A DNA stretch of 64,000 bases, taken from the NCBI RefSeq assembly GCF_034702125.1, contig NC_085861.1, forward strand, positions 51,870,295 through 51,934,294, read 5' to 3'. This DNA comes from Engraulis encrasicolus (taxonomy: Eukaryota > Chordata > Actinopteri > Clupeiformes > Engraulidae). The notes beneath the pieces were generated by a model. The model did no database searches. It saw nothing but the letters and a program-made list of their open reading frames with translations, and was not told the origin of the DNA. The position numbers and the translations under genes are program-made. The number at the start of each line of letters is the position of its first letter. Within the stretch, counting starts at the first letter, position 1. Of the stretch, positions 30,101 to 41,679 are shown piece by piece.

Positions 30101-30589
30101 GGTAGACTCTCCTGTCATCTCATACATCACAATACATAGACCATCCATCATTCTTAAAATACAATATTTAGGTGCCTGTATCAAAGAGAAATATGGGATA
30201 GTCTGAGTTTCTTGTGTGTTCATTTGTTGGTTAGTTTGCGGTGCATGTGTGTTTCTGTCCACCAGAGAGTCTCATCTATAATATTATTGTCTTACATTGA
30301 ACAGTTATACTGTAGAACACATTTCGCATCACACATACACATATTTCACAGATTTCCAGGTGTAATTTTCAGATGAAGTGTGCCTACATAACCAAGACCA
30401 TAGAAATGCATGCTGCCAACCACAGTAAGTGTAATGTTGACTTGGTTGTGTGGTTGTTTTGTCTATAGCCATTGTATCACTGCCTTTCAGAAGGGACCAA
30501 CCAACATGAACCAACAAGAATTACCCATGATCTTGTACGTTATGAGTCATCCTCGCCATACTGTCTTTCAGATTGAAACGATTGTGTAG
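24119..30589 (+). CDS. Candidate six-exon gene, 123 residues, unrecognised
   Basis: Model: 24119-24131 (ATG, MENS), 26166-26198, 26390-26475, 30035-30101, 30373-30424 and 30469-30589 (TAG). Every junction has AG/GT and agreeing phase, and acceptors have pyrimidine tracts (CTTTCTCTGCAG, TTTCTTCACAG, CTATTACCACAG). The product would start MENSAGAEAATEVAEG, contain 14 Arg encoded by an AGG microsatellite, then RIDLDDPIPSANF, a Cys/His-rich DEVCLHNQDHRNACCQPHHC and end QIETIV. The first exon follows a CpG-containing stretch (24060-24120) with inverted CCAAT-like ATTGG boxes. I do not recognise it; the match of phases could be chance because I searched for it, and exon 3 may just be a repeat. Confidence 0.22.
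25590..25829 (-). CDS. Unrecognised protein-like open frame (Q/E/A-rich)
   Basis: From ATG at 25829 the minus strand reads MSNAKMAVQSSPKLKPQF, then a Gln/Glu/Ala-rich segment (QQQPAREASVEAASESAAEA) to HTQ, followed by a possible donor CAG/gttacc at about 25645. The frame stays open to 25470. Composition resembles a low-complexity N-terminal exon. No family recognised; it could be part of a mobile element. Confidence 0.22.
25850..25922. repeat. 73-bp near-perfect palindrome
   Basis: GTTCCCGCTTCAATAAT pairs with ATTATTGAAGAGGGAAC, and TTATTACAAGTT with AACTTGTAATA, around a short AAATTGT loop. Possibly a tiny MITE. Confidence 0.7.
26425..26470. repeat. AGG microsatellite
   Basis: Fifteen AGG-type units; encodes Arg, Gly or Glu runs depending on frame. 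Confidence 0.95.
26558..27897. mobile_element. Tc1/mariner-like element (1340 bp), non-autonomous
   Basis: Inverted ends CAAACCCCAACTCC(A/G).GAAGTTGGGAC, with a TA on each side (26556-26557, 27898-27899). A second inner inverted motif (ACGTCTCAAAAGAGTTGGGAC near 26741, TCCCAACTTATTTGAGACGT near 27690) suggests an internal copy of the end sequence. No transposase frame recognised. Confidence 0.7.
28151..28523. mobile_element. hAT-like MITE with TAGGGCTG ends
   Basis: TAGGGCTGCTCAATTATC at the left and ATATTGCACAGCCCTA at the right; the interior has repeated AATATCACGAT / ATCGATATT words. A clean target duplication was not seen. Confidence 0.65.
28790..29363. mobile_element. Tc1/mariner-like MITE (574 bp)
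   Basis: CAGTGCCATG... and ...CACGGCACTG ends, each next to TA. TTTTTGCCCCC at the left and GGGCAATTACTTTTTCACAT before the right end follow the usual fish element. The interior carries GAGGTCGAAACGTC, a common fish repeat motif, suggesting a nested fragment. Confidence 0.7.
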
Positions 30590-30984
30590 AACTAAAGACA
30601 GTATGGGAGTTCCCAGGCTAGTTTCCCACTACACTCGACCGGGTATCTCTGTCAAGTTACATTCGGGGTTCTCTATCAGCGGACTGTAAAAGTGGTCGCG
30701 AGAGTCATCATTCACTTACTATTGAGTCTATGAGCACCGGCTGACTCGGGACAGTTATTAATTAACCTTTTAATCCTACATAGTGCCGCTTTAAGTTATC
30801 TTGTAGTTGTGAGTGTGTATGTGCCAGGGTAAGTGCCTAATGCAACATGTGTCTCATTTTTCAGTTGGAGCAATAGAGCGGTTTTGTCCTATTCGCAATG
30901 AATGACAGTATCATCCCCAGATACAACAGATAAGTAGTAATTGCTATATTTCTACATCTAAACATACCAACTGTTTATGTAAGG

Positions 30985-31460
30985 GTTAACGTTCGGCGAG
31001 AAGGTCGCTACCGTGGAATAGCAGCACGACAGAGAGAATCTTTAGACCCCGACGCGGAGCGGAGGGGTCTTGTTCTCTCTGAAGTGCTGCTATTCCACAA
31101 AGCGACCGACTCGCCGAAAGTTAACCCGCTTATTATATGGATATACTTAAATGATTCACACATGGCGGGGACATTTCTTTAGGCCTATTTAATGTTAAGA
31201 TTGTTGCTGCGCAAAACAAAACAGTGCCGTTGTGGAACACCGCTAGGCAACAGCTAGGTAGCCAGGACAACAGGTGTTGTCTATCACAGCAGCTGATTAG
31301 AGTCTTGTTGTAAAGTCGCTTTAGCAGTGAAAAGTCTTGTTGCCATTGACAGCGGTCTGTTATAGACCAACCCGTCCGTTATCGAAAAATAACAGACGTG
31401 CGAACGTTGGGGAGCCCCGTTGAAATGAATGGAGCATTCGACCGATGACGTCACACCATA
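30985..31460. mobile_element. 475-bp element with a 140-bp terminal hairpin
   Basis: 30987-31125 is almost fully self-complementary: GTTAACGTTCGGCGAG pairs with CTCGCCGAAAGTTAAC, CGTGGAATAGCAGCAC with GTGCTGCTATTCCAC, and CAGAGAGAA with TTCTCTCTG. The remainder (31126-31460) matches 46473-46672 and 23730-23945 in reverse. Confidence 0.8.
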
Positions 31461-32198
31461 TAATAAATTCTAATAATGAATAATATTCTTTAGGTAAACT
31501 TTGCCATTGGGTATGACAATGAGCATCAAGCGCATTTTTTTTATTTCACCTGACAGTGCTGTAGTACTTAAGTTGCACTTTATAGGATTGTGGTCAGAGT
31601 AGTTAGTAGAGTTGTAAATAAATAATAAATTGCCTAAAATTGATGACCATTGTAGTATCTTCAAAACTTTCAGTAAAGACAGATTATGCCTGCAAACAGG
31701 CAAATATGTAAACATGGTTATGAAATGTTTGTACTAGTCAGTCAGATTCATTGATGAACAGCAATATTCCTATGCATGAAAGGTAAATTACAGTATTTTA
31801 TGATGTAAATGTGACAGCTAATCTGACTGAGAAGCGCGTTGTCGAATAGACGCAACCTCCACATCCTAAATTGTTGCTAATTGTTGCCTAAATTTTGTGC
31901 ATATATCATCCCAACTGTGCTGCTCAGTGATGAACTACTGCTCTTTTTTGCTTGTTGCCCCTACCCCATTTCTTTTTCAGATGAAGACTTGAGGAAAATC
32001 GCCTTGTTTTCAGGACAAATTCCATTTTTTGCTTGAGGCTGGCTTGCTTGTTGACACTGGTATTGCTGCTTTTATATTGGGAAGCATCTACTTGTCTACT
32101 TGGTCCTTGAAGTGAAACTTGCCAATGTTCAGATTCTGAAGGGATATTGTTTTTGTTGCGAGACAAGTGGTCAGTGATATGATAGGTTGGGAAACGAT
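31461..32198. other. Intergenic DNA
   Basis: No gene, RNA or repeat recognised; a short open frame at 31924-32166 on the minus strand has no supporting feature. Confidence 0.4.
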
Positions 32199-32702
32199 TA
32201 GTTGGTCTTTCAATCTAGGGGTTATACGGTAGGTTTGAATCCCACCTGACCTCTACCTACACCTTAATCCATGACTGAAGTGGGATAGGTGGACAGTGGG
32301 ATATTAAATGATACACTATATAATTTCTGTGTAAGTATAAAGCATACTACACCTAATATAATAATAATTACACGACTATACATTCATTTACATTTTTGGT
32401 GCTGTTTTCACGCAACTCTTATGGTGTAAGTAACACAGCCATCCGTTGGGTGGAAGATCCAGGTGCAAATCCTGGCAAGAGTGTCATACAATGCAGCACA
32501 AAAATGTATATATTTATTTATATAGTTTTTGAAAAGAAAATACGGTTGAAAACTTGAGTAGAAGGACATATAAGCTGTCATATTAGTCTGTATGTAAACA
32601 GAAAATAAATTCTCTCTTTTCCTCTCTTTTCTCTCTTTCCCCCTTTTCCCCCTCTCTTCCCCTTCTTTCCCCCACCGAGGCAGTCCATTATGCCCCATCT
32701 TT
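32199..32702 (+). repeat. 500-bp segment, arm 1 of an inverted pair
   Basis: Nearly identical, in reverse orientation, to 38557-39056; differences are a few substitutions and length changes in the C/T-rich tract at 32617-32670. It begins in a tRNA-SINE-like head (GTTGGTCTTTCAATC, GTTTGAATCCC) and ends CCCATCTTTG. Confidence 0.85.
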
Positions 32703-32819
32703 GTCTGCTAAAGCTGGTCCCAGGCCTACTGTCTTTTTAGCCCAGTTCTGTTAGGATATGATGGAACGTCTGTATCAGTCCGAGGCGTAATCGCCAGCAC
32801 TCATGGTGTTAACCCATAC

Positions 32820-32965
32820 GAAAATTGACCATGGTTTTCCTGTAATAACCATGGTTTTCTCATGGCATGTCATGGTTTTTCTAAGTACTCTGAACCAGCC
32901 ATGGTTTTTTGGGGTAACCATGGAAACCGTGGCCCTGACTAACCATGGATCATGGTTATTCATGG
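32820..32965. repeat. CCATGGTT-word cluster
   Basis: Seven or more CCATGG / TCATGG words in 145 bp, several within AACCATGGTT palindromes. A dispersed repeat or a degenerate short tandem array. Confidence 0.55.
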
Positions 32966-33079
32966 TTTTCATGTTTTTTTGTTGGTTTCTATTTTTTTAG
33001 CATTATTTGTGACTATTGGGGGGGGAAATACAGTTAATTGTGTTTTCCTGGTTATCCAAAAAACATGAAAACTTGTTCG

Positions 33080-33245
33080 CAGCCTTGGTGGTTAGGGAGA
33101 TGGACTAAAGATCATAGGGAGTTGCCGGTTCGAACCACACCCTCACCTCTCCCTACACCTCCATCCGTGGCTGAAGTGCCTTTGAACAAGGACTTTCACC
33201 AGTATGTGTGCTCACTGCGCTGGATAAAAAAAAGCAGCAGCTAAG
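33080..33245 (+). mobile_element. tRNA-derived SINE
   Basis: Head with GGTGGTTAGGGAGATGG (box A-like) and GCCGGTTCGAACC (box B), body GGCTGAAGTGCC..TGAACAAGG, and an A-rich tail. Same general family as the heads at 32200 and 38450-38555. Confidence 0.7.
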
Positions 33246-33460
33246 TGTAATTTATGGAATAATTATAAACCGTTTAACTGTAGTGTTTCTTTTCATCTGC
33301 TTTGTGTGTCTAATATCTTTTACAGGTGTGTGAAGAGTCAACCAGAGAGATTGCCTATTGACATGGACGCTATGAAAACAATAAAGAATACTGAAATGCA
33401 TAAATTGTGAGCAGCTCATTTGTTTGAACAGATTTGCCGTTGCCTTAATATGAATACGGA

Positions 33461-33592
33461 TCAGGGCCAAATGAGCCCCAGATAGGAAACGGATCAGGGC
33501 CAAATGAGCCCCAGATAGGAAACGGATCAGGGCCAAATGAGCCCCAGATAGGAAACTGATCAGGGCCAGATGAGCCCCAAATGTATAATATG
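33461..33592. repeat. 33-bp minisatellite, four copies
   Basis: Unit with core TCAGGGCCAAATGAGCCCCA; starts at 33461, 33494, 33527 and 33560, the last diverged. Because 33 is divisible by three it gives an artificial repeated peptide on the minus strand. Confidence 0.92.
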
Positions 33593-33599
33593 GATCAGG

Positions 33600-34600
33600 C
33601 ACAGATCCGGGCCAAATGTTTTTCCACGTGTTGTAGTAGGTTATCTAGCTGATCTAGGCCAGTTGTGGCCCTCATCCATTCTTCATCCATAATCCAAATC
33701 CGGCCCAGTGCTGGGTAGTTGTATTAAAGACACTGGGCCAGATCTGTTTTGCCGATCCTGCCCAAACACTAGCCAACATCTGGCCCGGATCCTGCCCAAA
33801 CACGTTTTGCTGTCTGAGGTGTGCACAAGTCGGTCTCTCAGTGACCGCATCCTCCTAAATGAGATGTGTGGTAGTTCAGCACCAGGGAATATGACTTCAT
33901 AAGCCCCTGAGCCAGACAACAGATAAAATGCAATTAAAGGCACTATAGTAATGGAAACAGGACTGTAGAAACTTGGACTTCTGGGCCATTGGCACACGTC
34001 ACAAGGGCCCGATCACGCGATTAAAACCATGCTATTGGCCGATTGAGCTAGTCTTTAGGGTTCAAGGAACTCTTCTTGTCCGAAGAATATAAAAAACTTT
34101 TATTCAAACATGGCTATTTTAAGTTAAAAACATGATCAGGGACCCATGCATAGTGGCGCAGAGCCTTCTTCAGGGTTTATTTTTGTGTGTTTTCCTATTT
34201 GTAGGTCATATTTCACACATGTTTTTTGTGTAATTTTACATGCCTTCAATCTCTCAAAACAAGCATAGGCCTATTTAGACTGAAGTAAACTGTGAGTTGA
34301 CTCTGGCAGAAGAGACCTAAAATGTACCTAAAATACCCCTTTGGCATCCAACAGGCAGGCTACAAAAGTAAAATTACTTTAGGCCCACTGAGGCCTGCAG
34401 ACTGCTTTTGCTACTGATTATATTCACTCCCCAGATAACTCAAAACCTACTTGGAAATGTTTATTTTGAGTTGTGCAGTTAGGCATAATAGATGTGTGCC
34501 ACTCTGAAATCAATGACTAATCAGTATTTTGATGTGAAATATGACACATTTTGGCAAGTCATTTTTTCTCACTTATTTGTTTTGCTATGCCCACTAACCT
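33600..34600. other. Intergenic DNA
   Basis: 33600-33800 repeats GGCC(C/A)GAT/ATCCGGGCC words related to the minisatellite, suggesting it grew out of a dispersed repeat. Nothing else recognised. Confidence 0.4.
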
Positions 34601-35420
34601 TCTCGCAAAAAAAGTTAAACATCCCTATTCTAGTGAAATTAATCGGTGGGTGTGTGCTGTGCTAATATGAACCTATTTCCAAGCAGAGATTCTTGGAAAA
34701 AATGTTGGCAGCAAACAACCATTACTTAGTACTTACAAGTCAATACATCATATAAAAACCCACTTAAACATCCACATATGTACTTCAATTCACAAGTCGA
34801 TGTGTACTGTGCTGAATTAAACAATTTTCAGACATTTATAGGGTTGGTTCTAAATACATCATTTTGGCAGTGAAGGGCTATGGCTTTTGATACTTATAAG
34901 TAAATACATCATTCAAAACCAAGGTTAAACATCAACATTATACTAGAATTGACAAGTGTCTGTACGCTGTGCTGAATTACAACAGTTTTCAGACATTTCA
35001 TTTAATGTAGCTACTGTGGGGCAGCTTAGAAGTTTGGAAATACATATTCTTTGCATGACTTTTTGTATCAAAATCCAGTTTAACATCCACTTTTGCACAT
35101 GAATTGATATGTTTATTTGTGCTGGGCTAAATAAAACAATTCCCTGTCACTGGAATCAGTCTGACCACTGTGGAGCAGCAGAGATGATTGGAAATACATC
35201 ATTTTGGCAGCAAACTACTATGACTTTTTATACTTGTAAGTACATAAATCACTAAAAATCCACTCATACATCCACATATGTACTTGAATTGACAGATTCA
35301 TGTGTGCTGTGCTTAAATCAAACCATTTTCAGGCATTTGACTTACATTAGCCACTGTGGGGCAACAGAATTGCTTGCAAAACGTCATTTTTTCCTGCTAC
35401 AGTTATGACTTTTAATGGTT
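34600..35420. repeat. Degenerate tandem array, unit 148-183 bp, five copies
   Basis: The landmark CATCCACATATGTACTTGAATTG-like phrase followed by GTGTGCTGTGCT and CATTTTCAGACATTT recurs near 34620, 34769, 34930, 35087 and 35270. Units are old and diverged. Confidence 0.75.
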
Positions 35421-35739
35421 AACAGTCGATAAATTGTGCAAAAAATATCAAAACATCAATATTTTGAGTTATATTGATGCAGAAATGTGCAATCTAAAAA
35501 AATTATATATATTGTATCAATTTTCTATGCTTTTTCAATGCTGAGTCCAAAGACATCCTAAAAAACTACCAGTGAAAGAGCTGCCGAGCCATTTTGGGCT
35601 TGGAATGCAAAATGCCATTTCTTTCATGGAATGTCAGCATATGGCACATATTTTGATAGAGTCTATAGTGACAAACTTGTCTGTAGAATATTAGGCCTCT
35701 ACGTGCTTGTATGTTGCTGGGAGGCGGGGCCAAAGTTCA

Positions 35740-36260
35740 GAAACGTGGAATTTCAAGGGGGCGCTATAGAGTCTGTGAACATAGAAGTTGTAATTTTTCT
35801 TCACTTTCCTGTTCTGTGTGATACATAGATCTAACATACCAAATTTCAGGCGTCTACCTCTTTAGGTGTTGCCAGTAGGAGGGGCCAAAGATGAGAAAAA
35901 ATGCGAAAAAATTGAATTTCGAGGGGGCGCTACTGAGTAAGCAAATGTGTTGGCTGCATTTTGACTGTACTCATATGTTCGATGTGACTTAAATAAGTAA
36001 CATATCCAATCTGAAGTCTGTATGTACTTCTGTATTTCAAGGGGGTGTGGCCAAAGTTGTAAAAAATGGAAAAAATGCTTGAAATTATAGGGGGCGCTAT
36101 GGAGCCTGTGACTATGAAAGCTGTAATTTTACTTTACATACTTATTATGTGAGATACAAAGATGTCACATGCCACATTTGGTATTGCCAGGTTGTTGTGT
36201 GTTGCCAGTAGGTGGCGCTAAAGATAGAAAAAAATGAATTTCTAGGGGGCGCTATCGAGT
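35740..36260. repeat. Tandem array with GGGGGCGCTAT motif, unit about 160 bp
   Basis: Four units carry GTTGCCAGTAGG(A/T)GG or GCGGGGCCAAAG followed by GAATTTC(A/G)AGGGGGCGCTA, near 35757, 35925, 36090 and 36247. It lies directly after the previous array. Confidence 0.75.
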
Positions 36261-36416
36261 TAAACAATGAGTAATCAACAATTACACTCCTGTCCCATGT
36301 TTTGTGTGATACATCGATGTCGCATACCAAATCTTGTCATCCTATGATGAAAGAAAGTTAGAGATGCTAACCCTAACCCTAAGGCTCACAAATCCCATAG
36401 GCTGGATAGCCTATGG

Positions 36417-36714
36417 AAGGGGTGGGGAACCTATTTCATTCCAAGGGCCACTTCAAATTGCTTCAAGGGCTGTAAAAGTCCTCCAAGGGCCGTACTATGA
36501 ATACAAACTAGGATTTCCCCCTGAACTTCAGGCGTATATGGAAGGCACCTTTACACAGACCACACCTTCTCTTGGTCCCCATAGTTAAATTGTATTTCAA
36601 ATGGAATTTCTAAGATTCCTTTACAAAATATGTCAGATTTCATGTGAAGCTGCTCAACATCAAAATTATGCCGGGGGACTGAATAAAACAAGAGACATAG
36701 GTTCCCCACCCCTG
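36417..36714. mobile_element. hAT-like MITE (about 300 bp)
   Basis: AGGGGTGGGGAACCT at left and AGGTTCCCCACCCCTG at right; interior has CCAAGGGCC words. A fragment of the same family lies at 41880-41935 inside the zwilch pseudogene. Confidence 0.7.
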
Positions 36715-38380
36715 GCTGTGGTAGGCCTATTAGTTCACCCAGTTATTGAAAGCAAAAATGGGCACGTGGAATAGATTTTGCCGTCGGAGATAACATAAAT
36801 TGCCCCGAAAAGTATGAAATCTCTGGCTGCTTGATTGATGCCAGGGACTGGAGGTAAAACTAAATGCATAACTAGGTGAGTTCTACAGAGCCTACAGTAC
36901 ATAAATTGCAAGTAGATTACACGTCTTAAAAAAGGTGCAGTGTAATATTTGTAGCAGTTTATTTCCAGAATTCATGGTGCCCTTTAACAAATGTTACCTT
37001 TTCCACCAATATATACCACCACCATCAAATTCAAGTGTTCATTATGACTTGGGAAAACTGCACTGTTCACACACGAAAAGAAGGATCTTCTCCATGTCCG
37101 CCATTTTGAATTTCCATAAATACATTGTAGTTACCATCCACCCTTTTTTGATTTTCTCATATTATATATGTATAGGTCCTATCCAAGCATTATTCATGAA
37201 TGTGCATATCTTTTTCTTCTCAGTGTTTTCAGTACATTTAATGATGTTTTGTTTGCTCCCATACACTTATGCTTAATTTGACCATCCTGGAGTTTGGCCT
37301 TACGAAGCATACATATAGTAGGCTAAGTGTTAAAGTTGTGCGCATCAACACAAACTTGTTTCATTAGTTCCAAAAACGTGATATAAAAATATCAAAATGC
37401 AAAACAAATATATGATTTCAAATGATAACTTGTGTGTAAACCTTATATTATTCACAATAAGGAAAATACAAAAATGTGGGCCACTGTGACCCTTCCATCA
37501 TGATGAAAATTTCACAAATTAAGTGCTTAATTAACATAAAATTATGTACAATTTTCTGATGTATTGGGACAAATAATGGGAAATACTCAAGGTAGAATAG
37601 ATTAGATTAACTTTAATAATACAGAAGGAAATAATGGTGTCCAGCAGCAAACACAAATACACAAATTCTATTGCAAGGGGAAAAAGCAGTCATCCACATT
37701 ACTGTACAGTACACAGTAAACCAACAAGGTGCAAAAGTGTTCAGATTAAATAACTTGGGGTGGATCATAGTGTCCTAAAATCTGTCCAGATTTGCAGTAT
37801 AGTGCAGACTATTAATAAAAAATAGGGTAAATAATATCAGTCTAATTACAACTTTTAAAGGAGGAAAAGGCGACTTATAACACACACACACACACACACA
37901 CACACTGGAATGGACACAGATGTTTGCAACACCGGACTCACAGAAGTGCTTTCTATATTCCCACAACACTATGTCAAGTCTATCATTACAAAATAGATAC
38001 CACATTCTAATAGCTACTAAACAAAAGAATGCTAGTGGGAGGGTGGCAGATGAATGACACATCCAGGGTCCAGCCAAGGCTGTCAGCAGCTGGATAGGCT
38101 TTGGGCCAAGCAACTCATGGTGCAGCTCTTTCTTGCTGTCGCGTTGCTCCTCTAATTACACCTGAAAAAAACACATGTAACATGGCATGAGTAATTCTGA
38201 CTATATACACATGAACAGTACAACAGCAGCAGAGTGGCAGTAATCGAGGTCATCCTGCATATTCCGCCACTTCGGGACTCAAATCCGCGCCTTGCCAGTC
38301 AACGATCAGTGCTACCGATACTATATGAGACTTTGAGAGCAAGGTTTACTAACATATTATCTGCCGTGACTCATTTCAGC
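36715..38380. other. Intergenic DNA
   Basis: A CA tract at 37880-37906. 37590-38110 on the minus strand ends with TTCCTTCTGTATTATTAAAG, resembling a LINE 3' end, and holds an open frame without a recognised domain. Not resolved further. Confidence 0.35.
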
Positions 38381-38556
38381 ATTAACTCTTTGAAGGCTCT
38401 TTCCGTTGATGATGTTGTTGCAAGCCGTTTCAGCTGTGAGCTGCATGTGCCTTGCTCAAGGGTTCTTCAGCCATGGATGGAGATGTAGGATGAGGTCAGG
38501 GGGTATTCGAACCGGCAACCCCTAGATTGAAAGACCAACTCTCTAACCACTCGGCC
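38380..38556 (-). mobile_element. tRNA-derived SINE head
   Basis: Minus strand: GGCCGAGTGGTTAGAGAG, then GGTTGCCGGTTCGAATACCC and CATCCATGGCTGAAG. Abuts arm 2 of the inverted pair. Confidence 0.6.
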
Positions 38557-39056
38557 AAAGATGGGGCATAATGGACTGCCTCGGTGGGGGAAAGAAAAGA
38601 GAGGGGGAAAAGGGGGAAAGAGAGAAAAGAGAGGAAAAGAGAGAATTTATTTTCTGTTTACATACAGACTAATATGACAGCTTATACGTCCTTCTACTCA
38701 AGTTTTCAACTGTATTTTCTTTTCAAAAACTATATAAATAAATATATACATTTTTGTGCTGCATTGTATGACACTCTTGCCAGGATTTGCACCTGGATCT
38801 TCCACCCAACGGATGGCTGTGTTACTTACACCATAAGAGTTGCGTGAAAACAGCACCAAAAATGTAAATGAATGTATAGTCGTGTAATTATTATTATATT
38901 AGGTGTAGTATGCTTTATACTTACACAGAAATGATATAGTGTATCATTTAATATCCCACTGTCCACCTATCCCACTTCAGTCATGGATTAAGGTGTAGGT
39001 AGAGGTCAGGTGGGATTCAAACCTACCGTATAACCCCTAGATTGAAAGACCAACTC
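38557..39056 (-). repeat. 500-bp segment, arm 2 of an inverted pair
   Basis: Reverse complement of 32199-32702 at more than about 95% identity by eye. The 5.85 kb between the arms is not duplicated. Confidence 0.85.
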
Positions 39057-40830
39057 CCTAACCACAATGCCACAGTTGACCCGTGGAGGATAATACAAAG
39101 CTCACATCCAGGGTTCCCATTCCTAAGTTGATGGAAAATTCCTTGACTTTTCCATGACTTCCCTGACCTAAAATCTGAACTGTCATGACTGGTTGTATAT
39201 GGAAATGTACAATATAACAACTGAGCTGACATCAAGGACATGTCACGGTCATTGGAAAGGCTATGTTATATGAAATATGATCGGAAAACAAACAGGTTAT
39301 TAACAGCCCCCTAAAATAAACAGCATAACAGTTTTGTTAAAAGTGAACTCAAACAGAAATTACATTTGCAATACAAAATGTTAATCTTCTTAGGGTGCCT
39401 AGGCCAAGTGGGAAGTGTTTCTTTTCAAGGCAGCCAATATAACTGAACGCTGGTAGAAAACCCTGACACAAGCTTCTATAGCCCCGATTGTATGTGGATG
39501 AAGCTGTGGGCTCACCTGAAGTGTAAGGTCACATGATTCACCAGAGGCTGGCTGCTGAGGTGGAGGGACGTCCACATCCCTCACAAGCCCTGGCCACCCA
39601 AACACACACACACCCACAAAATAAAGGCTTTAATAATGAAACGTTACCACAATTACAACTGCAAGACAAATATGAAAACCCAACGTGCACAGTATATTAT
39701 GATGCTACAGGTTTCTATCTGTGAAGAGTCCAGGTCATGATTGCAATTTAGCTACTTTGACTGAACGATTTAACAATTTGCATAAATAGACAGCCATAGT
39801 AGTGTGTGTATGGAACCATCGCACAGGGAACCCAATGTCTTGACAGGCCCTGTGGGCAGGAACCATTCTCTCTTTGTGTGGCGTCACGGACTGCGGTACA
39901 CTGCTCAGTACTGTAGCCAACACCTGAACACCATCTAAAACACATGGGTATTGAACTCTTCTGAACATAAGGACATTTTAAAACATACGTTTGTGAGACT
40001 ATTATATGAGCCATGAGTCAGTCATGACTGAGAATGATGAAAATTAGGTAAACTTACTTTTGGTAGAAGCTGCTGATCATGACAGGTCTGATTTCCATCT
40101 GAAAGACACGTTCCTAATCATAAGGCCTGGTTTTGTAGTACCTCAAGCACGATCTACAAGACACAGTCAAGATTTACGATGACAGTTTAATATAAAAAGT
40201 AAGGACATACAATAAGAGACAGTGAAAGACAGTCATACTAGAACCCTTTGTGTGACAAAAAAAACTTGACTATATTTCTTTAAAATAATGCCTGCATTTT
40301 TCTTTTAATGAAACAAAAGATGAGATGGAAAACTTCCCATTGTGCCATAGTATGCTAAAAAAAAAAAACAGTGTGAGTGGCATGGGAGTTGTAGCTGTCC
40401 ATTACTTGACACATTGCCAGTAGTGTACCGTTCAACTGGGGATGTTTCAGCCTTTTGACATTTCACAACGTTATCAAAGGGGGATAGCTAGAAGGTTATC
40501 AATTGTGACAAATGGGCTCTACTGACTGAACTCACTGAGTGCGTTACAATATGCGACCTTGCTCCCTCCACTTGTGCTTGTGGTCTCGCCTCGACTCCTG
40601 GCCCCTCCTCTGTGGAGAAAACGATCAAGTTTCCCAGCAGTCACCCTAGCCACAACAACTTTTGAGGGACTGTTTTTCATTCACCATCCCAATTGCAAAT
40701 GAGAAAAAGACTTTACAATTGAGCTTTTGCAAGATATTGAAATACAATGCTGTTGTCAGTGATGTCATCATGACATATTACTTCCTGGTACGAGAAAACA
40801 AGCACAAGTGGAGGGTGGAAGGTGGAAGGT
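39057..40830. other. Downstream flank of the zwilch remnant
   Basis: The last zwilch exons (about 150 residues in human) should lie here, but I could not identify them. No other gene seen. Confidence 0.4.
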
Positions 40831-40834
40831 GGAA

Positions 40835-40945
40835 GGTGGAAGGGGAAGGTGCTGCAGATCACAGCGATCTCCACTGGTGGTGCAGTTTCTTTATGCGTGT
40901 CACCGGCTCTTGGAGGTCCATCTCTGTGTTCAGGTAGTAGCACCT
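40835..40945 (-). pseudogene. zwilch: zwilch pseudogene exon i, frameshifted into a repeat
   Basis: CYYLNTEMDLQEPVTRIKKLHH, then one base out of frame VEIAVICSTFPF (human LEILVSCMPF), then a 7-bp (GGAAGGT) repeat at 40807-40848 replaces coding sequence. Confidence 0.7.
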
Positions 40946-41679
40946 CTTCAAGATCATGAACATATTGCAAAGAAAGAGTGGCTAAAACCTTTGGAGGCTG
41001 CCATTGCTGTCTAATGGTGTGCAATCAACTTGTAAAGGAGGGGTGCCAATAGTTTCTTGAAATCACAAAATCCATTTGGAAAAAAAAAAAAAACTTTGCT
41101 ATTCAAAATATCTTTGGATGTTCAATTAAAAGATCCTGGTGGTAAAAGTTGTGTATATTTCCATGTAATTTTGTAAATATTGTACATTGTACATTTTGTA
41201 AATAATTACATGACAAATAAATAAAAGGGGTATCAATACTAACTAGTGTTGCACCGATACCGATACCAGTATCGGCCGTGGCCCCGAGACTGCACTAAAA
41301 TGGTGGTATCGGTATCGGCGAGTACCTACAAATACAGCCCTAGTTGCTATACATGGGTTCTAAGTTTTTGTTTTCCCCTGACTGCACGAAACATTAGCTC
41401 ACGTGGTTGGCTGCCAGTGACTTGCCCGTCCTCACAATACCGTGTTGATAAACACGGTGAACCCATGTACTGAAAAATGTGAAACATAAATCTCACCAGC
41501 AAATAATTAAGAGTGGTCAACTCCTTTCCTGTAACAACATAAAGGTTATGGATACCAAACGAAAGACACCAAAATAGCCAAAAATTGTCCAGACAGCAGA
41601 TAGTCAGGAAGTCAGAGAGACAGACACACAAACACATGCATGAGTCATGTGGCATGGCCCTGTGTGGGGCAGTGCTGAC

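Noticed and set aside
33461..33592. CRISPR-like array
   Set aside because: The 33-bp units are directly adjacent with no spacers, in an animal genome; it is a minisatellite.
36366..36382. Interstitial telomere repeat (CTAACCCTAACCCTAA)
   Set aside because: Only two and a half units; too short to mean anything.
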